DNA from: an uncultured beta proteobacterium
GTDB taxonomy: Bacteria > Pseudomonadota > Gammaproteobacteria > Burkholderiales > Burkholderiaceae
Assembly: GCA_903930665.1 (NCBI GenBank)
Contig: CAIYZI010000399.1
Location: 1-7,712 of the forward strand
Length of the DNA stretch: 7,712 nt
Direction: 5' to 3'
The notes below the pieces were generated by a model, which worked only from the letters and a program-made list of their open reading frames with translations, was not told the DNA's origin and searched no databases. Both the position numbers and the translations under genes were made by a program. Of this stretch, positions 1-5,922 are shown piece by piece (the stretch's first letter is position 1; every line of letters begins with the position of its first letter).

Positions 1-111
1 AAAATAACCTGCTACTGATGAGATCTAAGGTAACTCAATCATGCTCTTGGAGAACTTGACAAAGTTCGTTGATTAATTAAAAATACATAAGTTTAACTCT
101 ATTCTATTATT
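1..111. other. Unassigned AT-rich sequence replacing the gyrB 5' end
   Basis: This stretch is about 71% A+T and sits where the first ~81 codons of gyrB should be. Reading the gyrB frame upstream meets a TAA stop at 94-96. The other forward frames and the reverse strand also contain stops, and none resembles GyrB, DnaN or a transposase. It contains a perfect 6-bp hairpin (GAACTT, loop GACA, AAGTTC; 52-67). It also has a 7-bp direct repeat, TAAGTTT, at 88-94 and 111-117, the second copy lying on the point where gyrB homology begins. I see no tRNA, intron domain V or CRISPR repeat. It may be an assembly chimera at a contig end, or the edge of an insertion or rearrangement. Confidence 0.6.
56..83 (+). 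promoter_or_regulatory. Possible sigma70-type promoter before truncated gyrB
   Basis: A perfect -35 hexamer, TTGACA, lies at 56-61. A weak -10-like TAAAAA lies at 78-83 after a 16-nt spacer, matching 4 of 6 consensus bases. The region is AT-rich, so such matches arise easily by chance, and the -35 is also part of the hairpin at 52-67. If real, it could transcribe the truncated gyrB and the genes behind it. This is a weak call from motif matching only. Confidence 0.2.
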
Positions 112-2346
112 AAGTTTGATGATAAACATGATCCAAAGCGCAGTGCGGCTGAGATTGTGATGACAGAGCTTCATGCTGGTGGCAAATTTGATCAAAATAG
201 CTACAAAGTTTCTGGTGGTTTACATGGTGTAGGTGTGAGTTGTGTAAACGCTTTATCAAAATGGTTAAAACTGACTATTCGTCGTGATGGTAAAGCGCAT
301 TACATGGAGTTTGCGCGTGGTGTTATTCAACATCGCAATATCGAGGAGGTTAATGGCGTTTTAACCTCTCCCATTAGTGTGACTGGTGATACTGAGTTAT
401 CCGGAACAGAGGTTCATTTTTTAGCGGATGAGGATATTTTTGGTCAAGTTGTTTTTCATTATGAAATTCTCGTTAAACGAATTCGTGAACTCTCTTTTTT
501 AAATAACGGCGTACACATTAAATTAATTGATCAACGCACCGGTCAAGAAGAGGATTTTGCATTTTCAGGTGGTGTAAAAGGTTTTGTTGAGTACATTAAT
601 CAAACTAAAAATGTTTTACACCCTAATATTTTTTATGCTGAAGGCATTCGCCCTTCGGATTTGGGTGGCAATATCACTGCTGAAGTGTCTATGCAGTGGA
701 ATGATAGTTTTAGTGAGCAAGTACTTTGTTTTACTAACAATATCCCGCAGCGTGATGGCGGCTCCCATTTAACAGGTTTGCGTGCCGCAATGACTCGTGT
801 GATCAATAAATATATTGATGAGCATGAGGTGGCCAAAAAAGCCAAAGTAGAGATTTCTGGTGATGACATGCGCGAAGGTCTTGCATGCGTTCTATCAGTT
901 AAAGTGCCTGAGCCAAAATTTTCTAGCCAAACGAAAGATAAGTTGGTTTCGAGCGAGGTTCGCGGTCCAGTAGAGGAAATCGTCGCAGAAGCTTTAAGTG
1001 CGTACTTACAAGAACGACCTGCTGATGCAAAAATCCTTTGCGGAAAAATCGTAGATGCTGCTCGTGCTCGGGAAGCGGCACGAAAAGCGCGAGATATGAC
1101 AAGACGCAAAGGTGTTCTTGATGGACTGGGTTTGCCTGGTAAGTTAGCCGATTGCCAAGAAAAGGATCCAACTAAATCAGAATTATTTATTGTTGAGGGT
1201 GATTCCGCGGGCGGCTCTGCTAAACAGGGTAGGGATAGGCGGTTTCAAGCAATTCTTCCTTTAAAAGGAAAAATTCTTAACGTTGAAAAAGCACGTTTTG
1301 ACAAAATGTTAGCTAGTCAAGAGGTGGTGACATTAATCACTGTTTTGGGAACAGGTATTGGAGCTGAAGAATATAAGGCTGATAAATTACGCTATCACCG
1401 CATCATCATCATGACCGATGCGGACGTTGATGGAAGCCACATTCGTACTTTATTGCTCACCTTCTTCTATAGGCAGATGCCTGAACTAATTGAGCGTGGC
1501 CATATATATATTGCTCAACCACCTTTGTATAAGGTGAAATTTGGTAAGAATGAGCAATACATTAAAGATGATGCAGAGCTGAATCAATTGCTATTAAAAA
1601 TTGCACTTGAGTCAGCATCACTTCAAACGCCTACTGGGGAGATTATTCAGGGTGCAGAGTTAAATGAGTTAGCTAAACACTATCAAGTAATTCAATCGGT
1701 TGTTGATCGTTTATCTAGAACAATTGATGAAGATGCTTTACGTGCAATTGCGTCAGGCACACAACTTAATCTTGACACCGAACAAGCTGCACGGGATTCA
1801 GCAGAGCGTTTGCGAATTGCATTAAACGAATCTTTGAATGCGTTGGCCTTACCGCCAGAGATTGTTGTGCAAAAAGAAGATCGTACTGAGCGTTTTAGAT
1901 TATTACTATCACGACGAATTCATGGCAACCTGAAGTTATCAGCAATTAATTCTGACTTTGTTCATGGTGATGATTATCAAAGCCTATCTAACGCAGCATC
2001 TGTATTGTCTGGAAAGGTTCTTCCTGGATCGAAGGTGCGTCGCGGAGACCCAGATAAAAACCAAAAAGAACAATCTATACAAAACTTTAGAGCTGCTTTC
2101 TCTTGGTTGCTTTCTGAGGCTGAACGCGTTTTAAGTCGTCAACGCTATAAAGGATTGGGTGAAATGAACCCATCTCAATTGTGGGAAACAACCATGGATA
2201 CCAGTTCACGTACCTTATTGCAAGTCAGAATTGAAGATGCAATTGCAGCTGACCAAGTTTTTACGACATTAATGGGTGATGAGGTTGAGCCTCGTCGTGC
2301 GTTTATTGAAAAGAATGCATTAATTGCCCGTAATTTAGATGTGTAA
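112..2346 (+). CDS. gyrB: DNA gyrase subunit B, 5'-truncated
   Basis: GyrB is the ATPase and TOPRIM subunit of DNA gyrase, which introduces negative supercoils as a GyrA2GyrB2 complex in the cytoplasm. Homology starts at codon 112 (IKFDD style) and runs to the C-terminus. Counting residues from the GTG at 157, I see the ATP-lid motif GLHGVG at 21-26, the QTK loop at 258-260 (E. coli Q335, K337), the TOPRIM glutamate in EGDSAGG at 347-353 (E. coli E424), and DADVDG at 421-426 (E. coli D498/D500/D502). RYKGLGEMNP follows near 663-672. The E-to-D spacing of 74 residues equals that of E. coli, and a proteobacterial-type insert follows TOPRIM. About 81 N-terminal residues are missing, including the E42, N46, D73 and G77 equivalents, so the Bergerat ATP fold is incomplete. 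GTG157 and ATG160 are only the first possible start codons, not the native start. The remaining frame is intact, so this is probably an essential gene cut at a contig end rather than a decayed pseudogene. Confidence 0.93.
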   Translation, partial: KFDDKHDPKRSAAEIVMTELHAGGKFDQNSYKVSGGLHGVGVSCVNALSKWLKLTIRRDGKAHYMEFARGVIQHRNIEEVNGVLTSPISVTGDTELSGTEVHFLADEDIFGQVVFHYEILVKRIRELSFLNNGVHIKLIDQRTGQEEDFAFSGGVKGFVEYINQTKNVLHPNIFYAEGIRPSDLGGNITAEVSMQWNDSFSEQVLCFTNNIPQRDGGSHLTGLRAAMTRVINKYIDEHEVAKKAKVEISGDDMREGLACVLSVKVPEPKFSSQTKDKLVSSEVRGPVEEIVAEALSAYLQERPADAKILCGKIVDAARAREAARKARDMTRRKGVLDGLGLPGKLADCQEKDPTKSELFIVEGDSAGGSAKQGRDRRFQAILPLKGKILNVEKARFDKMLASQEVVTLITVLGTGIGAEEYKADKLRYHRIIIMTDADVDGSHIRTLLLTFFYRQMPELIERGHIYIAQPPLYKVKFGKNEQYIKDDAELNQLLLKIALESASLQTPTGEIIQGAELNELAKHYQVIQSVVDRLSRTIDEDALRAIASGTQLNLDTEQAARDSAERLRIALNESLNALALPPEIVVQKEDRTERFRLLLSRRIHGNLKLSAINSDFVHGDDYQSLSNAASVLSGKVLPGSKVRRGDPDKNQKEQSIQNFRAAFSWLLSEAERVLSRQRYKGLGEMNPSQLWETTMDTSSRTLLQVRIEDAIAADQVFTTLMGDEVEPRRAFIEKNALIARNLDV

Positions 2347-2349
2347 GTA

Positions 2350-2844
2350 ATGAAGAATAAGAAAGAAAAGCCACCTAAGGTGGAGCGCTCTAAGATTGTT
2401 GTTAAATCATCCTCAATACATGGAAAAGGTGTATTTGCAGCCACAGCCATTAAAAAAGGTGAGGCAATTATTGAGTACAAGGGCGAGCGCATAAGTTGGA
2501 AGTTAGCTGAGAAGCGTCATCCACACAACCCAAAAGAGCCTAATCACACCTTCTATTTTTCTCTAGAGGATGGGCGTGTAATCGATGCAAAATTTGGTGG
2601 TAATGCTGCAAAATGGATAAATCACTCTTGTAAACCAAGTTGTGAGGCAAGAGAGGATGTGTTTAACAAAGAGCCGCGTGTTTTTATATACGCCAAGCGC
2701 GACCTCAAGGTTGGTGAAGAGCTTTTTTATGACTATTCTTTAGATGTTGAAGGTCATATTTCAAAGCAAATGAAAAAAGACTACGAGTGTCGTTGTGGTG
2801 CAAAAAAATGTCGCGGCACAATGTTGGCACTTACAAATAAGTAG
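2350..2844 (+). CDS. SET-domain protein lysine methyltransferase
   Basis: This 164-residue cytoplasmic protein is predicted to transfer methyl groups from S-adenosylmethionine to lysine side chains of a protein. A Lys-rich N-terminus (1-19) leads into the SET motifs: HGKG at 24-27 (SAM binding), the pseudoknot motif WINHSC at 89-94, and ELFYDY at 124-129 carrying the catalytic-tyrosine region. A post-SET CxCx4C follows at C147, C149 and C154, which with C94 can form the usual four-Cys zinc site. The family motif NHSCxPN reads NHSCKPS here, so the Asn is Ser97. There is no signal peptide or membrane segment. It starts 3 nt after the gyrB stop, with only a weak ribosome site, so it is probably co-transcribed and translationally coupled. 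Bacterial SET proteins include secreted effectors acting on host histones (Chlamydia NUE, Legionella RomA) and enzymes acting on the bacterium's own proteins. The housekeeping location favours an endogenous substrate, but this is inference. Confidence 0.9.
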   Translation: MKNKKEKPPKVERSKIVVKSSSIHGKGVFAATAIKKGEAIIEYKGERISWKLAEKRHPHNPKEPNHTFYFSLEDGRVIDAKFGGNAAKWINHSCKPSCEAREDVFNKEPRVFIYAKRDLKVGEELFYDYSLDVEGHISKQMKKDYECRCGAKKCRGTMLALTNK

Positions 2845-2861
2845 TCCACCTTTTATATCCC

Positions 2862-3086
2862 ATGTTGTTTTTAACTATTCAAGAACTAGAGGCGGCAATT
2901 AACTATTGGCGCACTCAATCACCCTCATGTGGTGATGAGCTACATTTATGCGCAGAGGCATCAGCCCTAGCAAAGCCCTATGCCCTAATGATTGTTCAGG
3001 GCTCCCAACGTATTCCATTGGATGTTTTGGATAACACTGCTCAACTTGCTATACAAGATTACTTAAAAGCCTCCCAAGCTAAATAA
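2862..3086 (+). CDS. DUF3717-type small conserved protein
   Basis: This is a 74-residue soluble protein of unknown function. I recognise the pattern of the Burkholderiales DUF3717 family from memory: TIQELEAAINYWR at 5-17, then GDELHLCAEASALAKPYALM at 24-43. It is predicted to be mostly helical, with no signal peptide, membrane segment or metal motif (only C23 and C30). Length is normal for the family. The start at ATG 2862 places the TIQELE segment near the N-terminus as expected, but no clear Shine-Dalgarno sequence precedes it. It lies 17 nt after the SET gene stop, suggesting read-through from gyrB and the SET gene. No function should be inferred beyond membership of this cluster. Confidence 0.8.
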   Translation: MLFLTIQELEAAINYWRTQSPSCGDELHLCAEASALAKPYALMIVQGSQRIPLDVLDNTAQLAIQDYLKASQAK

Positions 3087-3112
3087 CCAGTTTTCATCTT
3101 AGCCAAGGCTTT
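3066..3112 (+). terminator. Bipartite stem-loop around the DUF3717 stop, weak terminator candidate
   Basis: Outer arms AAAGCCT (3066-3072) and AGGCTTT (3106-3112) pair over 7 bp. Inner arms GCTAA (3078-3082) and TTAGC (3099-3103) pair over 5 bp, separated from the outer stem by a small internal loop. The apical loop of 16 nt includes the TAA stop at 3084-3086. The sequence after it, AGGGTTATT, is not a clean U-run, so it is not a canonical Rho-independent terminator. It sits where the gyrB cluster should end and the transporter operon begin. Confidence 0.28.
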
Positions 3113-3120
3113 AGGGTTAT

Positions 3121-3131
3121 TGCTATATAGC
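3121..3131 (+). promoter_or_regulatory. Extended -10-like element and 10-bp palindrome before livG
   Basis: TGCTATATA at 3121-3129 resembles an extended -10 (TGn followed by a TATAAT-like hexamer, 4 of 6). It overlaps the perfect palindrome GCTATATAGC at 3122-3131. No good -35 is seen 16-18 nt upstream. This is the best promoter-like site in the only intergenic gap of note before the transporter operon, and the palindrome could equally be a small operator. Evidence is weak. Confidence 0.25.
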
Positions 3132-3152
3132 CGAGCATCAATCTTAAGGGTA

Positions 3153-3187
3153 TCCTTACCTCCTTGCCCCACCAAGAGGGTAAAGGA
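3153..3187 (+). promoter_or_regulatory. Hairpin overlapping the livG ribosome binding site
   Basis: CTTG (3163-3166) pairs with CAAG (3173-3176) across the loop CCCCAC. After one C-A mismatch, TTACCT (3156-3161) pairs with GGGTAA (3178-3183), including one G-U pair. With A3184 bulged, the stem can extend so that GGA at 3185-3187 pairs with TCC at 3153-3155. GGA is the core of the Shine-Dalgarno sequence AAAGGA (3182-3187), 8 nt before the TTG start at 3196. Folding could therefore limit livG translation. I see no known riboswitch or leader-peptide pattern. Confidence 0.35.
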
Positions 3188-3195
3188 AATAAAAA

Positions 3196-3957
3196 TTGCA
3201 AGAGACAATACTCAAAACGATTGGACTAGGAAAGGCCTTCAAAGGCTTTTCTGCTGTAAATGACGTTAACCTGGAAGTCACAAGGGGTACTATCCACGCC
3301 TTAATTGGCCCAAATGGAGCTGGAAAAACCACTTGTTTTAATTTACTCACCAAATTTTTAGAGCCAAGTAGCGGGCAAATTCTATTTAACGGTTTTGATA
3401 TCACCAAAGAGCGCCCAGCACAAATAGCTAGGCGTGGTGTGATTCGCTCTTTCCAAATATCCGCCATATTTCCCCATATGACTGTAATGGAAAATGTACG
3501 GGTAGCGCTACAAAGGGGGTTGGGAACAGAATTCCATTTTTGGAAACCTGGCAATTCTCTAAATGTATTAAATGAACGAGCTATGGAGATTTTGCAGGAG
3601 GTTGGCTTAAGTGAGTTTGCTCACGAGGATACATTAAACCTTGCTTATGGGCGCAAAAGAGCTTTGGAGATAGCCACAACTCTTGCTATGGAGCCCGAAC
3701 TCATGCTTCTTGATGAGCCTACACAAGGTATGGGGCATGAGGATGTGGAGCGTGTTACCGAGCTAATTGATCGGGTGGCAAAAGGCCGCACAATTCTCAT
3801 GGTTGAGCACAATATGAAGGTTGTTTCTTCTATTGCTGATCGAATCACTGTATTGCAACGTGGCTCTGTATTGGCCGAAGGAGATTATCAAGAGGTCTCT
3901 AACAACCCGCTAGTGATTGAGGCTTATATGGGTAGTCAGGGCGGGGATGTTTTATGA
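3196..3957 (+). CDS. livG: HAAT/Liv-type ABC transporter ATP-binding protein LivG
   Basis: This 253-residue cytoplasmic ATPase is one of two that power import through the LivH/LivM permeases. Walker A is GPNGAGKT at 38-45, the Q-loop glutamine is Q87 (RSFQ), the signature is the LivG-style LAYGRKR at 149-155, Walker B is LMLLDEP at 169-175 with catalytic E174, and the H-loop is H205. The segment QGMGHEDVERV after Walker B marks a subgroup I associate with Burkholderiales transporters rather than E. coli LivG, whose equivalent reads AGLNPKE. The start is TTG at 3196, chosen because AAAGGA lies 8 nt upstream and the N-terminus fits the family length. Its stop overlaps livF by ATGA. The transported solute cannot be deduced from this subunit. 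Confidence 0.92.
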   Translation: MQETILKTIGLGKAFKGFSAVNDVNLEVTRGTIHALIGPNGAGKTTCFNLLTKFLEPSSGQILFNGFDITKERPAQIARRGVIRSFQISAIFPHMTVMENVRVALQRGLGTEFHFWKPGNSLNVLNERAMEILQEVGLSEFAHEDTLNLAYGRKRALEIATTLAMEPELMLLDEPTQGMGHEDVERVTELIDRVAKGRTILMVEHNMKVVSSIADRITVLQRGSVLAEGDYQEVSNNPLVIEAYMGSQGGDVL

Positions 3958-4658
3958 GTCAAAACGCCCTTGAAGTGGTTGACCTAGAGTCTTGGTATGG
4001 AGAGTCTCACATTCTTCATGGAGTGAACTTCTCCGTAAAAAATGGTGAGGTTGTTACTTTGCTTGGCCGTAATGGCGCTGGCCGTAGCACTATTCTCAAA
4101 ACCATTCTTGGGCTTACTAGCAAGCGATTGGGATCTGTTTGTGTCTATGGCCAAGAATCTATTGGTATGCCAACTTACAAAATTGCTCGACTTGGGGTTG
4201 GCTATTGCCCTGAAGAGCGAGGTATTTTTGCCAGCCTAACAACCGAAGAAAATCTTTTACTTTTACCTGAAATTGCCTCTGGCGGGATGGGGTTAGATGA
4301 GATTTACGATATGTTCCCTAATCTTTATGAAAGACGTAATAGCCCCGGCACAAGGTTATCGGGGGGTGAGCAGCAAATGTTGGCTATGGCACGTATTTTA
4401 AGAACCGGGGCAAAACTCTTGCTGTTAGATGAGATTACTGAAGGCTTGGCCCCCGTGATTGTTCAAAAACTTGGCGAGGTGGTTATAAGCCTTAGAAAAA
4501 AAGGTTTCACCATTGTTTTAGTTGAGCAAAACTTTAGATTTGCTGCACCCCTAGCGGATCGTCATTATGTTGTTGAGCATGGAAAAGTTGTTGAGGTGGT
4601 AAATCAAAATGAATTAGCAGAAAAAGCCACCTTATTAAATGAGTATCTTGGTGTTTAG
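3954..4658 (+). CDS. livF: HAAT/Liv-type ABC transporter ATP-binding protein LivF
   Basis: This 234-residue ATPase is the partner of LivG. The signature LSGGEQQ at 135-141 is canonical, and Walker B is LLLLDEI at 154-161 with E160. Glu87 stands where many ABC proteins have the Q-loop Gln, and Gln191 (VEQN) where they have the H-loop His; both also occur in E. coli LivF. The striking feature is Walker A, GRNGAGRS at 38-45, in which the phosphate-binding lysine is Arg44 (CGT, 4083-4085). The ATG overlaps the livG stop (ATGA), with GGGGA 6 nt upstream, so the two are translationally coupled. LivG Walker A plus LivF signature would make one normal ATP site. LivF Walker A plus LivG signature would make a degenerate one. 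Whether Arg44 is a subgroup trait or local is not resolved here. Confidence 0.92.
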   Translation: MSQNALEVVDLESWYGESHILHGVNFSVKNGEVVTLLGRNGAGRSTILKTILGLTSKRLGSVCVYGQESIGMPTYKIARLGVGYCPEERGIFASLTTEENLLLLPEIASGGMGLDEIYDMFPNLYERRNSPGTRLSGGEQQMLAMARILRTGAKLLLLDEITEGLAPVIVQKLGEVVISLRKKGFTIVLVEQNFRFAAPLADRHYVVEHGKVVEVVNQNELAEKATLLNEYLGV

Positions 4659-4670
4659 TGGATTCCTACA

Positions 4671-4674
4671 GGAG
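4671..4674 (+). promoter_or_regulatory. Strong Shine-Dalgarno for the solute-binding protein
   Basis: GGAG at 4671-4674, within GGAGACGGAA, lies 6 nt before ATG 4681. It decides the start of the binding protein: the in-frame upstream ATG at 4639 lies inside livF and lacks a ribosome site. It is the clearest ribosome site in the operon, matching the usual need for excess binding protein over membrane subunits. Confidence 0.75.
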
Positions 4675-4680
4675 ACGGAA

Positions 4681-5904
4681 ATGAAATTAAAGCAATTAAC
4701 CGCATGTCTAGTTGCGGCAACGATGTTAGGCGCAAACCCCGTTTTTGCACAAAATAATTCCAAAGTTAGCGGAGATGTTGTAAAGATCGGTGTCTTAACC
4801 GATCTTTCATCTACTTATTCGGATTTGGCTGGTCCTGGCGCTGTTATTGCAGCAAAAATGGCCATTGCTGACTTTTCTAAGGATGGGACTGTTATAGGTA
4901 AAAAGATTGAGTTGGTTAGTGCTGATCATCAAAATAAAGCTGATATTGCTGCGAATAAAGCCCGTGAGTGGTATGACAAAGATGGTGTAGACGTCATTGT
5001 TGAGTTGGTATCGACCAACGTTGCGCTGGCTGTAATGGAAGTTGCTGAACAAAAAAATAAAATTACTTTGGTATCTGGTGCAGGATCAGTAGCAATTACT
5101 AATGAAAAATGCACTGCCAATAATGTTCACTGGACCTATGACACATACGCTCTTTCAAATGGCACCGGCAAAGCAGTAGTTAAGCAAGGTAAAAAGAATT
5201 GGTACTTCATTACTGCCGACTATGCTTTTGGCGCCGCTCTTGAGAAGGATGCGACTGCAGTAGTGACTGCAAACGGCGGGAAAGTGTTGGGCACAAGCAA
5301 ACACCCATTCCCTAATAGTGATTTTTCTTCCTACCTCTTAAAGGCGCAAGCAAGTGGAGCGGATGTGGTCGCGTTGGCCAACGCAGGTCAAGATACTATC
5401 AATACCGTTAAACAAGCATCTGAATTCGGTATCAATAAAAAACAAACCGTTGTTCCTTTATTAATGTTTATTTCAGATGTTCATTCTCTAGGCTTAAATG
5501 CCGCGCAAGGGATGTATCTAACAGAAGGTTTTTATTGGGACAAAGATGAGAAGACCCGCGCATTCTCTAATCGTTTTATGTTGTTGCACAAGCGCATGCC
5601 AACAATGGTCCAGGCGGGCGTTTACTCATCAGTTCTTGCATATTTGAATGCAGTCCAAAAAGCAGGCACCGATGATACTCAAGCGGTTATGAAGGTTCTT
5701 AAATCTACTACTATTGATGACGGGCTCTTTAAGGGCAAAATTCGTGCTGATGGAAAATTTGAGCATGATATGTATTTGCTTGAAGTGAAAAAACCTTCCG
5801 AGTCAAAAAGCCCTTGGGATTATTACTATGTACGCGCAACAATTCCTGCTGCTGAAGCCACCCTTCCGCTTTCACAATCGAAGTGCAAGTTAGTTAACAA
5901 GTAA
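4681..5904 (+). CDS. Periplasmic solute-binding protein of HAAT/Liv ABC importer
   Basis: This 407-residue secreted receptor should bind the solute and dock on LivH/LivM. Residues 1-23 form a Sec signal peptide: KLK at 2-4, a hydrophobic core at 6-18, and a VFA cleavage site before Q24. There is no lipobox, so a soluble periplasmic form is likely. The mature part is a type I periplasmic-binding (Peripla_BP_6) fold, beginning VVKIGVLTDLSS at 33-44 and including the segments ELVSADHQNKAD (77-88), VSGAGS (131-136), WYFITADYAFG (174-184) and TEGFYWD (281-287). C144 and C402 are the only cysteines of the mature protein and may form a disulfide. It lies between the ATPase and permease genes, 22 nt after livF. 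Members of this fold bind branched-chain amino acids, urea, amides or aromatic acids, so I leave the ligand open and do not assign livK. Confidence 0.9.
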   Translation: MKLKQLTACLVAATMLGANPVFAQNNSKVSGDVVKIGVLTDLSSTYSDLAGPGAVIAAKMAIADFSKDGTVIGKKIELVSADHQNKADIAANKAREWYDKDGVDVIVELVSTNVALAVMEVAEQKNKITLVSGAGSVAITNEKCTANNVHWTYDTYALSNGTGKAVVKQGKKNWYFITADYAFGAALEKDATAVVTANGGKVLGTSKHPFPNSDFSSYLLKAQASGADVVALANAGQDTINTVKQASEFGINKKQTVVPLLMFISDVHSLGLNAAQGMYLTEGFYWDKDEKTRAFSNRFMLLHKRMPTMVQAGVYSSVLAYLNAVQKAGTDDTQAVMKVLKSTTIDDGLFKGKIRADGKFEHDMYLLEVKKPSESKSPWDYYYVRATIPAAEATLPLSQSKCKLVNK

Positions 5905-5922
5905 GTCATTTAGAAAATCAGC

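Noticed and set aside
1..111. 3' end of a group II intron inserted in gyrB
   Set aside because: The sequence before the junction ends in AT as such introns do, but no 34-nt domain V hairpin with its AGC/GTT pairing and GAAA loop is present where it should lie.
1..130. Intein interrupting GyrB upstream of codon 112
   Set aside because: An intein must keep the host frame open. There is a TAA at 94-96 in the gyrB frame, and no C-terminal HN before Cys/Ser/Thr at the junction.
633..1171. Reverse-strand proteins inside gyrB
   Set aside because: They are antisense shadows of conserved GyrB codons, with no ribosome site and no recognisable domain.
157..2346. Complete gyrB starting at GTG 157
   Set aside because: Family homology continues upstream of 157 through KFDDKH and SAAEI, and E. 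coli-type numbering leaves about 81 further residues missing, so this is not a native start.
3954..4658. Glu87 and Gln191 in LivF as signs of decay
   Set aside because: E. coli LivF also has Glu at the Q-loop and Gln at the H-loop position, so these are family traits. Only Arg44 in Walker A stands out.
4639..4680. Longer binding protein starting at ATG 4639
   Set aside because: It would add 14 residues before the signal peptide, overlaps livF and has no ribosome site. ATG 4681 has GGAG at a 6-nt spacing and a normal signal peptide.
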